A program made the translations under genes and the position numbers. A stretch of 64,000 nt of DNA from Hirudinaria manillensis. Its lineage: Eukaryota > Annelida > Clitellata > Hirudinida > Hirudinidae. The first letter of the stretch is position 1, and every line of letters starts with the position of its first letter. Below, one piece after another: positions 12,607-27,064 of the stretch. Under the pieces are notes generated by a model. It ran no database searches. It was not told the origin of the DNA and saw nothing but the letters and a program-made list of their open reading frames with translations. Location of the stretch: NCBI GenBank assembly GCA_034509925.1, contig CM067528.1, positions 7,148,501-7,212,500 of the forward strand, in the 5' to 3' direction.

Positions 12607-15482
12607 TCAAAATGTAAATGATCCCTGAAGAACTACAAAAGATGTCCCCATAATTTCACATCTTTCATCTTTCACTTTCAGCCACAAAATACCAGTCCTT
12701 TCAGAACATTGCTTTGCTGAAATAAAGTTTAATGTCACCAATCAATATTTAAATTATGTTGTTTTTTAAAAGGCCGACTGTTAACCTATCGAAACAAATT
12801 ATTTTTTAAAATAAATTTATTACCCTTAAAACTCTTTTTTCCAAGGACACTTGACCAATAAGCCGTTAATACCGTATGTGCTGAACCTGTACAATAATGA
12901 AGAGTTCACCAGAGGCATATAGTTTATATTATTTATTATTAAGCATCGTAAATAAGTATTGCTTTATCACAATTCCATCAACATTCACCTGTGACAGGAT
13001 CTTCATCTATTCCAAGCCAAGGAGCAAAGTACCTCGAGTAAAAATCAATGCCATCGTCGTCTTCTTTCTCCTCTTCATCATCACCACCATCATCATCATC
13101 ATCCTCATCATCATCATAATCGCTATCGCTCGACATTCGCGGCTTCATCACAGTCACAATTACCCCTCGTACGTCGGTCTTACATTCTAGAAGCTTCCTG
13201 AAATCAGGAGAGATGGATCTGAGGAGAGAGGACCTAAAAATGAATGTTTAGTAAATTAAACAATTTAATGCTGAATGTTAATAATTAACAATTATGGAAA
13301 CAATTTGAACAAGGAATTGTTAATATTTGAAAGTCAATGAATTGCCCGCTTACTCTATTATAAACTTCATTATATTTATATTATTATGTTATTATATTAT
13401 AAATTATAATAATAATTATATTATCCATTCCAAATCAAAAATATGGTATAGTGTGATAATGACTGATTGATTGACTGACAGACGGATTGAATATTTGAAA
13501 CCCACGGATAGTTTGAATCTTCTAATCTGATGAGAAGCTTTCGAGTTGCTTCTGAATACTGAACATCTGATGTCGATTTGTCTCCGATAACCAACTAACA
13601 ATTATTAAATATGTATTAATCGTATATTAAATATATATGATAAATTATCTTCATATCTACAACAATATCATATACCGGTATACCAAATATACCAGTGGCT
13701 AGCAACTGCGCTGTTGACATTAATTATAAATTAATTTTTCTTATCATGATTATATTTAATTTTGCATACTTAAAAAATTACAACTAACTTCCAAGAGGTT
13801 ATCGATTTCATCAGTTATCTGAAATGAAAAAGAGTATTTACAAAAATCATCCTAAATCTTATTTATTGCTAACGACAAATTAAAAAAATATATATAATTC
13901 ATTTCAAAAAATAATTTTAAGACAATAAAAATTGTAGATAAATTCGCAGGCGCAAAGTTAAAACTATCACCTGAACTTTCACAGGGGGATTGAGAGGAAA
14001 ATCCAGGCTGATGACGTCAGAGTCACATGATTCCCTGCTTGCTGATAATTGGCCACTCAGGGTGTGGAACTCTAAGGAATCCGATTGGTTGCCTGTTCGT
14101 AAATATTAATATTTAAATTTTTCAATTAGATTATTGTGACTTATTTTGGTTTGTTAATATTTCACTACTTTTACCATCTCTAATAATGGTATTGCACATT
14201 TGATGATCTCAGAAATTTAGTATCCACTCCATATTTTTGTAAAGCCTTTTCTTAGCCTTCCAGTCTTTCTAATTATCATCGTCGTCGTCGTCATTATCGT
14301 CATCATCATCAGTATGAAATGTATAAAGCACATGTTAACCGATGCAATTAAAAAGTACAGCTGCAGAAGCTAGCGTTGCATGACCACACAAAGAGACTTC
14401 AGTTGTTGGCGTGAACCACCTGAGGTTGAATTCTGAACCTTGGATTGAATACGGAATTAGGAAAATATATAAACTATTAAATTAATAAACGGTTTAATTA
14501 ATAAGGTTTTTGAATTATTAGCTAAATATAAACCTAAATATAAGATTACCAATAATAATTGATGATCAATGTCTCATGGAATATTTGAAGTTGCTTTAGC
14601 CTTAGCATTAAGAACCTTACCCAGTAAGAAAGGGTAAGGGTGAAAATTATTAAAATTAATTTTCTAATCTAATAATGAACGATTTATTATGAAAAATTTA
14701 TTTGTGAAGTTAATTAATTTTTAATCCTAAATATCTACTTTTATCGTAGGAATCTGATTCATGGATAAGTTGAATGAAAGCAGTTTCTGAATGTTTCATC
14801 TCTGATGCTATCTTCAGTTGATCCTCGTAAGTTAATTTCTGCAAAGAAATAAAACTAAATTATCGAAGTAACCAATGTAATATAATATAAGAAAATGTTA
14901 TATTTAATGGTATTATATATAATGGTATTCAGTAATTAAATCACGTTTTATTATTTATAAATTTATTAAGTGAATTGTCATGGACGGTCGATAAAGATAA
15001 TAAGTAATGTTCATCATAACGAGAATTGTTTTTTCTAATTTAAATTTTAGAAAAATGTAATTTAAAAAATGATTATTTAATTAATCATTCATATTGTAAA
15101 TGAATAAATAAACTGTTTTCTTGATTTACAGTTTTCTTATTTATTATGTTCTTTAGAACTTTATAAGAAGTTTGTAAACATCACAAAGTAATTGGGAACC
15201 GTTATTATCGTTATTATATTATCAGTTATACAGTTATGTAGTTTGAATTAAAAAGAATAAATAAAAATAACATTAACAATAATGATAATGATAATAACAT
15301 TCAATAATATTATTGAATATATTATTATCATTATTAGTACATAATACATAAATATTCAAAGTTAATCCAATTACTAATGAGCTTCAACAAACCTCTTTGT
15401 TTACCAAACAGACGGCTGCTGGATTACCAGTGAAAGGTCCTTTTGAAAAAGCATCAACAACAAACATTTGGAAGGTAGGCAT
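12607..15482 (-). CDS. PBLD: Phenazine biosynthesis-like domain protein (PBLD/MAWBP), 9 exons
   Basis: PhzF-fold protein of the isomerase/epimerase-like family, cytosolic in animals, with no well-defined substrate. Exons on the minus strand: 15482-15393, 14838-14739, 14432-14340, 14092-13971, 13818-13770, 13566-13506, 13218-12989, 12886-12824, 12716-12607; 305 aa in frame (human 288). Landmarks: [20 protein letters not shown] at the N-terminus, KHSETAFI carrying the family active-site Glu, [33 protein letters not shown] followed by EDPVTGSAH, and a C-terminal VVLQGSFTF. Residues about 203-227 form an acidic Asp/Glu run encoded by a GAT-rich microsatellite; this insertion explains most of the extra length. 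It lies head-to-tail with JMJD8, 194 bp upstream. Confidence 0.95.
13052..13132 (-). repeat. Coding (GAT)n microsatellite inside PBLD exon 7
   Basis: On the minus strand this is a run of GAT with GAG, GAA and GGT interruptions, read in frame as Asp/Glu. It lies between the conserved VRGVIVTV strand and FYSRYFAPW. Confidence 0.85.
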
Positions 15483-16509
15483 TTTCGGGATTTCCTGATT
15501 TAGCTAAAAATTTTTATAACTTTATGATTAACAGCGATTAAATACGAATTAAACATATGCGTATGTCTGAATTCTTAAATCCTCTTTTAGTAAATACTGA
15601 TGAACCTTGGGAGGCTTAGCATTTGTTATTTTGCATGTCTTTATATGCATTCATTATTTATTAAATGCTTTTTTTGTTTGCTTTCCTTTTGAAGGTAGTC
15701 ACTAAGAACAATGATTCAAACAAAGTTAGTTTCAACGCTTCATTTTAACATATTAAGCGATTTATCTAAGAATAGCCTGTAATACAATAAGAAACAAATG
15801 TCATGTCACGGAATTACATCACACAAACATCTTTGTTTAATGTAGAAAAGACTCGAAAGCAAACAAATGTTTGTATTCATTGATGTTTTAATTAATTTAA
15901 TTCTGCTGCTTAATGGCTAACAAACGATATGATTAAATTAACAAAATAACAAGACACAGTGCATCAACCAAGACTCACCAACAGCTATGGTTCTGTCTGA
16001 GACTTCACTAGAGGGTACACTTTAAAGTTTTTGCATAACGACTTTTGAACTTTAAACTATCGCTGTGTCATTCATTCCTGTACCTTTGTTTGTATATTTC
16101 TGTCTAGCTTGCCTAGACAGACTAACTATTATTATTAGTTCACTCATAAGAGATACGTCTGTAAAGGCCTTATAGAAACTATAAAATTATAAAAATTAAT
16201 TTAGAATTCTATTCCATCAATTCCTTATGTTCGCAACGATGTGACAATCGGCGACAAATAAAATGCTGTTCCTTCATTTTAGGAGCTTCTATTAAAAATA
16301 GCAAAGGATGATCCGCGCTCAAAGATTTTGTAAGTTACTTACTCTTTCGCCACTGCATATTCAAATCGAGCAATATAATTTTAATAAAATTTTATGTTTT
16401 TAACATCACATTTACCTAAACGTATTGTCTTCGAAAATGCTTGAGGCACGAAACTTCTTGATGCACAATATTGAATATTATAAATTGGTTTTCATCTCAA
16501 ACACAAGAA
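15483..16509. promoter_or_regulatory. Intergenic region between divergent PBLD and the RING gene
   Basis: About 1 kb with no convincing coding exon. Because the two flanking genes are divergent it must contain both promoters and 5' UTRs. No specific site can be supported. Confidence 0.4.
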
Positions 16510-17580
16510 ATGGGAAGACGAAAGGGTGACAAGAAGAGCGCCTCCATCAAAGAACATGAGATTGCATCAAGATCTACTGAGGTTATGAGTTACTGCAATG
16601 ACAAATTGTGCCGCGGAATTAAACCACCCTTTGAATGTCCGGAAGGAGGAGATGAAAGCGATTGTCCAATTTGTTTCGAGTCGATGAATCTCAAAATTGT
16701 AACGAAACTGGATAAATGCCGTCACTTGTTTTGCGAAGATTGCGTCAAAGTATGCCCCATCGAGTAATTATTGCCTTTCATTCTATTCCATCATTTTAAG
16801 CGCAAATGCCAAATATTCATGTGACGTGTTCTTATTTTCAGAAAAGGATGCCCTATGTGCAGGCAAACTTATGGTAGGTACGTGACGATCAATAGATTTA
16901 TAAAGTGCGATCAAGAATGGCAGACTCTCTTTGAAATGCACCGTTGTTGCTCCTTTTATTGTAACGATGTCGTCAAGGGATTTATACAAGGACTTAACGG
17001 CAACTGGGAGAATTTGTTATCATTTTTCTTTCGATCGGAAACAAAAGGTGACGCGTACTTAGGCATAAGAGGAATCGAACATTTACGTCTGGACGAACAT
17101 TATTGCGATAAAGTCACGAAAAAAGGCCATTGTTATGCAGTTGTCGAAAAAGGAAAAGAAACTCATTTGGTCATGGGAATATTATTGCCCTTCGTATCCA
17201 TGAGACTTGTTATTTCGCCTAACGACAGTAGCAACGACATTCAGCAAGACGATGAATACGCCGACGAAGTTGTTGGGTATATTGCCCATCAGTTGGAGGT
17301 GTGCTGGAGAGCATTCCAGTCACTGATAGACAGAACTCACATAGATCACATAATCATCAGAAAGTTTAAAACTAAAACATGTTCTCTTTTGATCTCGGGC
17401 TTCCAAGATCTTGGCCCAAGTCCCAACCATAAAATGCCTATGAAAGAACAGTTAAAAAATGTGAGAAAGTGTAATTTCGAAGATTCCTTCTTTAAAACCG
17501 TGAGGCTTTCATTTCCACCGTGTAATAGGAACAACCTGGAGACTCCTGTGGGATACGATGAAACAATATGTTGCAAGTAA
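16510..17580 (+). CDS. Unrecognised RING-finger protein, 2 exons, 330 aa
   Basis: Likely E3 ubiquitin ligase. Exons 16510-16763 and 16842-17580 join in phase 2 with a 78 bp intron (GTAATT...TTTCAG). The start is the ATG giving MGRRKGDKKS. Residues 52-91 form a C3HC4 RING: CPIC, then CRHLFCEDC, then CPMC after a nine-residue loop. The remaining about 230 residues match no family I can name; they have mixed alpha/beta character, scattered Cys (HRCCSFYCND) and end in ICCK. There is no membrane segment or signal peptide. An AATAAA at 17607-17612 directly follows the stop. The G+C content is higher than the flanks and the frame is open over 240 codons, which supports a real gene. The substrate is unknown. 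Confidence 0.75.
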
Positions 17581-17606
17581 TAGCGTTGTATAGCAATAGT
17601 TTCTCA

Positions 17607-17612
17607 AATAAA
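17607..17612 (+). terminator. Polyadenylation signal of the RING gene
   Basis: AATAAA 27 bp after the stop codon of the RING-finger gene. Confidence 0.65.
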
Positions 17613-18469
17613 CAATTTCTTATTTCAATTTTGTCGCGCTTTATTCATTGGAGATAGTGTCAACTGATCAGATTGTCCTCATTTTATGGGACAGCTGTTA
17701 GGATTTTAAAAAAATCGGCTAAGATTTTAGCCAGGATAATGGACGATTGATTTTGCAGATTTTCTAATTGCTGTAACCAAATTTCAAATTACTAATAATA
17801 GTACTGTCCAAAGAATTTGCAGTCTTGTTTGACTCTCCGTCAGCCCCTGACACGGCGCCATTTTAAAGGCAGTCTCAATCGACATGGCAAAAAGATCTCA
17901 TCAACTTCTTTCATAACCCACAGGGTACAACGACCCTTTCCTTCAAGCGACTAAAAACTAAAATAAAATATTAAGACAAAATAATTAAGGAATAAAAAAG
18001 AAAGTTTTATCAGTTGTTATTTGACATCTTTAGGCTTTGAACTGATTTCATGATGACTAGACAACTTTTGAGGTTCTGCTAATAATTAGGCCATTTCATC
18101 AAGTATTGATTAGACCTAAATGGGTAATAATGACAGGTTTAAAGTCTTTGAGGTATCTAACCCTAACCATGGCTAGATGTAATGTAACTAATAATTAAAT
18201 CCCTAGAAAGACATTATTAAATCTCAGATGCCTTATTCATTGAATTGGAACTATTGAGTTCCATGAATCGCCAAATGAGATAATGAGATAATCAACGGCG
18301 ATTCTTGCTATTTCTATTGGTTAATTATATCAACGATTCAAACATGTTGGAAAAATATTTCCAAATAATTTGAAAGGAAATTTTAGAATCACCATTTGTC
18401 CGAAATTGTTTTTTTAAATTCTTCAGATGTCAGGTTAAAGCGACGACATTTTGTAACATGTCATGAAAA
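17613..18469. other. Non-coding stretch
   Basis: No ORF of note and no recognised repeat. I see nothing that can be annotated. Confidence 0.4.
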
Positions 18470-19048
18470 TTAAAGATCAAATGAATAATTAGCATCCACG
18501 CGATTTGAATCAGTTTCTGAAGACATTTCTGATTTCTGAGAACGTTTAGAAGCATCTGGGATGGACGAAGATGCTTTAAAATTATAAAACGGAATTTAAC
18601 AAAAAATTATTACCAAAATTTGGCGGTTATTTCTTTGATTATTGAGGTTGATTGCAACAACTCCAAAGCATTGGATACCAAGCGGGTATCTTAAAACCTG
18701 GAGAATATTTTTCAAAAATACTTTGTTGGAGAGTGTCACGTCCAATCTTAAATAAATAAATAAAAATTAAATAAAATAAATAAATAAATATGTAAAATCA
18801 TTGAATGTGAATGACGACTTTTCAAACGTCAGAAGAATGCATGGAGCAGCTACCTTCGACTGTGAAATGTAATGTTGGCCCTTTTCTTGGCAAATGAACA
18901 TGTGGAATATACGACAGCAGAGATGTGGACCTAATTTCGTTCAATTTTTGGATTAAATTAAAATTTTAAATTCAATACATCACTCGGAACAATGAAAAAC
19001 TTACAGAAACAATTTGACAACTTCACAGCAACAACCAAGAATCTAACA
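18470..19048 (-). CDS. Candidate exon chain of an unidentified minus-strand gene
   Basis: Four short minus-strand segments have AG/GT borders and mutually compatible phases: 19048-19005, 18930-18854, 18746-18698, 18573-18470. Conceptually they give a hydrophobic/Cys-rich piece (VRFLVVAVKLSNCF, then CPHLCCRIFHMFICQEKG), then IGRDTLQQSIFEKYSP, then a Ser/Lys-rich tail (KRSQKSEMSSETDSNR) ending at TAA. The 5' end is not found; an ATG at 20360 giving MNLFNAANEKQNQAK could be an earlier exon. I recognise no family. The phase consistency is the only support. Confidence 0.3.
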
Positions 19049-19324
19049 CTGAATACATCTTAATCGCTGACACGTGGAGTTTCATTTGATATTTGCAAAC
19101 ATGTTTCAATGTATTATTAATTAGTTGCAAGTTATAAAACATTTACAATTACAATTTATAAGCGAATGTTTCATCTCTAATTACATCTTTATTTTATGCG
19201 AGTCATTCACACTAAATTAATGTTTTCCGAAGTGACATTTCCTCAACTGATGATAATAACATGGCGCTTAAAAGAGCTGACAAATACAAGGATTTCGTAC
19301 ATTTAAATTAACAAATTGTGAAAT

Positions 19325-19541
19325 ATGAATTCTAAGGCCTTTCGAGCAGTTGTAGGAGCGCTAGGAACCATGGAAAAAGTGAGTGGAGTTGATAATCGAG
19401 GTTGCAGAGATTCAGAAAATCTCCTTGTTGTTCACCATTCATATTTAGTGCCTACGTTTAATGGAAAGTACACGGATTAAAGAAATTCATTTATTATCCA
19501 CTGAGAAGCGAAGAGGACCAATAGGAAGGTGTTCAAAATAA
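19325..19541 (+). CDS. Candidate two-exon micro-ORF
   Basis: ATG at 19325 opens an 18-codon exon (MNSKAFRAVVGALGTMEK) followed by GTGAGT. An AG at 19447-19448 allows a phase-0 second exon 19449-19541 beginning CLRLMESTRIKEIHLL and ending at TAA, giving 48 aa. It may instead be the 5' end of a longer gene. No homology is recognised. Confidence 0.22.
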
Positions 19542-21247
<1,706 letters not shown>

Positions 21248-21351
21248 CATGCACGTGAACAAAAAAATGAACATGCATGAATGGCAATTGGATCACAAGA
21301 TTGCAAGATAAGACCCGCGTATGATCCAGACACCGACCTGAGAGGAGATCG

Positions 21352-21459
21352 TGACGTCACATCCGTCACGTTGATGACTGCCACTCGTCATTCGACGTTG
21401 GAGCGATGACGTCATCATTACTCGGTGACGTTGATGCTTGACTTAAGCCATTGACGTCA
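21352..21459. promoter_or_regulatory. Cluster of three perfect CRE octamers
   Basis: TGACGTCA occurs at 21352-21359, 21407-21414 and 21452-21459. Related half-sites (CGTCACG near 21364, GTGACGTT near 21425) lie between them. This full palindrome is the CREB/ATF consensus. No gene start is recognised next to it, so an enhancer or the promoter of an unseen transcript is inferred. Confidence 0.5.
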
Positions 21460-21469
21460 TCAAAAGTAC

Positions 21470-22350
21470 GAATGTGTCTGCACAGAGATACGACACGTGG
21501 ATTTCTTTAGGTGCTGTCAGTCTGTTAATTAAAAGCGATTTTATTTTTTATTCTTAAAATTGCCTGGAATTAATCATAAATCATTAATTAATCATTTTTT
21601 AAAATTAACCATTTCTTTTTCAAAATTCTGTTATTTAAATTAAATTAATGAATTAATGTTTTGTGTTTTTTTTTTTAAATTACGGCAAATCTCAAATCTC
21701 TGGTTAATTTGAGATTAAAAGAAAACGTGATTAAGTCGAAAATAAATTAATTAATCAATCAATTCACTTTAGAGGAACAATTGTATGAAATTGGATTTCC
21801 AAGCTAAGTAATGAGTTAAAAGAAGCAAATGAATAGAGATGAAATATTATTTTTAGTCCATGCACTATATATGATCAGCGAAACAAAAAAAATGCGTCTA
21901 AGAAATCCATAAATAAATTAATAAGTAAATAAATAAATAAATTAATTAATTAATAAGTTTAATTATCAATTCATTGTAATGTTAGGTTAAGGTAGAAATA
22001 GTTTTTAAGGTAAACTTATTTTTGGAATTGGAAATTTAATTTATTTATTTGCTATTTGTAATAATTTATTATCATAAACCGCAAGTTAAGGACAATCGCA
22101 GTTCACTATAAATCTTGTTGTACCTGCCTATCGGACAGTGGATCATGAATAATTGATTCTTAATGCATAATTAGTTACGATTAATTATTCAGAAATCCTT
22201 TTGCTTTTCCATTAGTGATCTGCTCTGATTAATTACTGGGCTTAAAACCGAACTTCGACAAAATTAACTCCGATGATTAAGATATTAACTTGAAATAGGC
22301 TTTTAAAGTCTCATTCGATTTATTTATCTGCTATCATCGAAATTATTATC

Positions 22351-22383
<33 letters not shown>

Positions 22384-24334
22384 ATAGTCATCATCATCAT
22401 CATCAGGAACGCATAGCCGAAAGAGGTGATTAAGTTTTAAAGTTGTAATGAAAACATCTTAAAATCCAGTCTTCTTAAAATCCATCCATCCATTACTGGA
22501 CTTATGAAGGGACCTTGGTTCTAATTGGGTCTGAGTGACTGAACGACGGAATGAAGGGGTAACTGCTTGCAATTCATTGATGCAACCAATTCGCAACTAC
22601 TTCTGCTAAGTAGGCATTAAGTATTGTTTCTTTTATTTTCATTTTATTCTTTTTTGATAAACCTTACATTGACTGCAACAACGATTATTGCGACGATGAT
22701 GATGATGATGACGACGACGATGATGGTGATGACGACAACGATGACGAAGACGACGACGATGACGTTAATGATGACGACGACTGTGACGGTGGCGGTACTT
22801 TTTCCTTAGTGATATGATTCATGTTTGGAAAATAATCGAGTTTTTGAGATGATATACTTTCTCACTAGGATGATGATGATGGTGGTGATGATGATGATGA
22901 TTATGATGAAGGCGATTATTGTGATTATCGAAAATAATATTCGGCAGGTATTGAGAAAATGAATTGACGCCATAAATATATTGAACATGTCACCATTGGC
23001 TTAATAATAATCATCATCATCATCGTCATCGTCAACATCATCATCATCATCATTATCATTGCTACTAAGGCCGCATACGTCACCTTCAGAAATCCATCCT
23101 TCCGTGTGATTGATGGCGGTTTGTGACTGATTGAAGGCCTTCAATCACCTGGAAAACAGCGATTGTTTCAATCACCCTCAATACTCGTGGGTGGAATATT
23201 TCACGCTTCATTGATTTTGCCTTCCAAATCAACGAACTTCATGCAACCTTCACATAGATGCAATCTTTCTCCTGTCTCGATGAAACACGAAATAATAATA
23301 ATAATAACAATAATTACTGTTATAAATAAGTGAATATAATATAGTAATATAATATTAATTATAATGTTATTATTAATTTTTATTTTATTATTTATCTTTG
23401 CAATAAATAATTGCTACATTTAGCAAAATTAAACCTAAAAATGTTTATTTCAAAACTGCAGCATGTTAAATTGACTTAAAATCCTTTTCTGCTTATTTCA
23501 CGTTTCCATTGTGACTCACGGAAAGCATTAATCATAAAGATTTTCAATCCTAATATTATTAATGTTATTCCTTGGTTCGCCATTATTAATTGCAAATGTT
23601 TTGCAGTTATTCTCCATTAGTTCATCGACTTATCAGTCGAATGAAGAACCGAACGACTGAACGGGTCGAAAAAAGGAATGAAAAGAGTGGTCAATAAATA
23701 ACAGACGCGCATGCGCAGACTCTTGTAGATAAAAATAGAGCGGACGGAAATTCCATTGGCATGGCAAAGCAGTTTATCAAATCGTGGAAGGCTTCAGAAA
23801 GCCTTGTTACGATGAAATACTCAAATATCACTCAGGCGTGACGAAGAATCAACGCGTAAATTGAAGATTTTAAAAAGAAAATCAAGAAATTCAGAATAAA
23901 ATCGCTCCAGAGACCTTTTCCTAATGATGACAGTCTTTTGATTCAAATAGCGTGATAGGGATGTCCTGCTCTTGACGTCAAGAAGTGTTGTTATTTTTTT
24001 ACATATAAACATAAAATATTTATAATGTTTTTATTAGATTAAATGTTTTTTTATTATTATTATTAATTAGTATTAATAGGTAATTATAATAAATAATAAC
24101 TAAATTAGCGAACGGTCTTGTTAGGAAAAGGCACAATAAAATAAACTTTAAATCCGCATAAAAATGCGAGTAAAAAATTAAATTTAAAGAACGTAAATAT
24201 TTATTGTTTCATTTATTCCTTGAAGGTGCCGCCATTTTATTTCCTAGAAGGTTTCTAAAGGTGAGAAAATATGTTTAAATTAACTAAAATTTGAACTTTC
24301 TAAGACGTTGTTGTTGCTGATTTCTGATTTCCTT
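21470..24334. other. Non-coding stretch with CAT/GAT and AAT tracts
   Basis: Contains imperfect CAT/CGT repeats near 22345-22405, GAT/GAC runs at 22695-22790 and 22868-22905, and CAT repeats at 23010-23060. A CRE octamer is at 23973-23980. No convincing coding exon. Confidence 0.4.
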
Positions 24335-24429
24335 TTTTAAAAAATGATTATAATTTTAAAAAATGATTATAATTTTAAAAAAGGATTATAATTTTAAAAA
24401 ATGATTATAATTTTAAAAAATGATTATAA
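24335..24429. repeat. Minisatellite, five 19-bp units
   Basis: The unit TTTTAAAAAATGATTATAA is repeated five times exactly end to end, with a single T-to-G change in the third unit region. Confidence 0.95.
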
Positions 24430-24650
24430 TTGTCAGCAAATGTTAAAAGTTTGAAAATACAAATTATGTCTTACAATGAAAATAATTGCAATATCATGTG
24501 ATATGTTGAAGTAATCCTTCCTAATAAATGTATGTTGTTGTTTTTTTTTAATTCAAAAACATCTGTTGCTTGCGAAACGGATTGGCTTGTCTGAATGTCA
24601 CTTATTCGAGTCAATGTCTCAGTCAAATCAAGCGAAATCATTCGCTCAGA

Positions 24651-25100
<450 letters not shown>

Positions 25101-25520
25101 GTCGCTCCCAGACTCCACTTTGTCACTTAAGTGTCCAATTTCAAATTCAAATGATGCCTTAAATTTCAATTTCATTGAATTCCTTAAAAAGTATAAAACC
25201 GTGTTTTAAACAGGAATTTATGCAAAATAATACCAAATAAAACGATATTAAGTTGTTTGTAAATATGAAACAGAGGAAAAACTTGAGAGCGAATGAAGAT
25301 AATCAGTTTATTAATCTAATAATTTACGAATTTAATTTATTAATCTATGAAATCTAATTTATTAATAAACTTAATTAAGTAATTTATTAATTTATCAAAT
25401 TAATTTACTATTTTCTATTAAAGCCTCAATATTTCCGAATGGTCGAATAAAGCGACATTGCACTGGAAACTGATGCCTCGGATTAATTGAGGTGAGTTTC
25501 ACTAAAGAACTCCTCGCGAC

Positions 25521-25592
25521 CCTCGGCCACCCAAAACTACCCAACCTCGGCCACTCAAAACTACCCAACCTCGGCCACCCAAAACTACCCAA
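25521..25592. repeat. Three-copy 24-bp GC-rich tandem repeat
   Basis: The unit begins CCTCGGCCACCCAAAACTAC; copies start at 25521, 25545 and 25569, with one C-to-T change in the second. It stands out from the AT-rich surroundings. Confidence 0.9.
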
Positions 25593-26010
25593 CTCCTCGG
25601 CCATGGTTTTACGGGTCCGAGGTAATTGGAAGGTTGGAGTATGGGATGAACGACTGTTAAGCAAGCGATTAAGCGACTCGATCAATTGAAGTCATTGGAA
25701 TTGGGGAATTGAGGCTAATTGATTACTCAACAATTAGTTCCAACAGTTGTTGGAGATTTTAACTTTGACCTTTATCATCTGGTTAACTTTGACCTTATCA
25801 GCTGATCGTGTCTTAGAGGCGAGGAAAACGTGAGCAATGAACGTGATTATAATTTAACTTATTTAATTTAACTTAATTGACGGATGCATTCAATTGGTTT
25901 AAGATGCCAACCGCATTAAGACTTCACAAGATATCTTTCTTGTTGTTATTGTTGGATCAGGAGTTAGAAAACCAAGTCCCTAACAATTTTTAACGAATTA
26001 GAAAATTTAT

Positions 26011-26110
26011 AAATAACATCCTGTGATTGTAAATAATATACTGTGATTGTAAATAACATCCTGTGATTGTAAATAACAGCTTATGTGTGTAAATAACATT
26101 CCATGTTTGT
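26011..26110. repeat. Minisatellite, five 20-bp units
   Basis: The unit AAATAACATCCTGTGATTGT repeats five times, with the last two copies increasingly diverged. Confidence 0.88.
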
Positions 26111-26520
26111 ACGATCACACCATGCATTAACGCTGAAGTGTTAAATAAAAAAAAATTAATTTATTCGAAAAGGTTTGCGTAAATTCGAAAATTAAAAATA
26201 AATGAACAAATTTTTTTCACTCATTCAAATAATTAATTTAATTCATTAAAAATTAATGTATTAAAAATCTGCTGAGCTGAGAAAGAATTTATGTAAACGA
26301 ATCCTTCAGGATCCATGATTGGTCGATGAAATTAAAAGGAATTAAAAATAAAAGACAACTTGACACCACGTTCGAGGATATTTGCTTCGTTTCAAGCAAG
26401 AAATTCCATTTTGTCAATTTGGAGTCCAGCAGCTGTCAGGCAGGATTTGACTTTCACTTCCGCTTTCATTCCATCCTTTTACTTTTTCATTTATTCCTCC
26501 TTGTCCGCTCCTACTTGTCC

Positions 26521-27064
26521 ATCTATCCATCCATCCATCCATCCATCCATCCATCCATCCATCCATCCATCCATCCATCCATCCATCCATCCATCCATCC
26601 ATCCATCCATCCATCCATCCATCCATCCATCCATCCATCCATCCATCCATCCATCCATCCATCCATCCATCCATCCATCCATCCATCCATCCATCCATCC
26701 ATCCATCCATCCATCCATCCATCCATCCATCCATCCATCCATCCATCCATCCATCCATCCATCCATCCATCCATCCATCCATCCATCCATCCATCCATCC
26801 ATCCATCCATCCATCCATCCATCCATCCATCCATCCATCCATCCATCCATCCATCCATCCATCCATCCATCCATCCATCCATCCATCCATCCATCCATCC
26901 ATCCATCCATCCATCCATCCATCCATCCATCCATCCATCCATCCATCCATCCATCCATCCATCCATCCATCCATCCATCCATCCATCCATCCATCCATCC
27001 ATCCATCCATCCATCCATCCATCCATCCATCCATCCATCCATCCATCCATCCATCCATCCATCC
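26521..27064 (+). repeat. (CATC)n tetranucleotide array, about 135 perfect units
   Basis: About 540 bp of uninterrupted ATCC/CATC. All frames are open on both strands (His-Pro-Ser-Ile and Trp-Met-Asp-Gly), so ORF predictions here are spurious. Shorter degenerate relatives lie at 28350-28480, 47318-47395 and at the window end. Confidence 0.98.
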
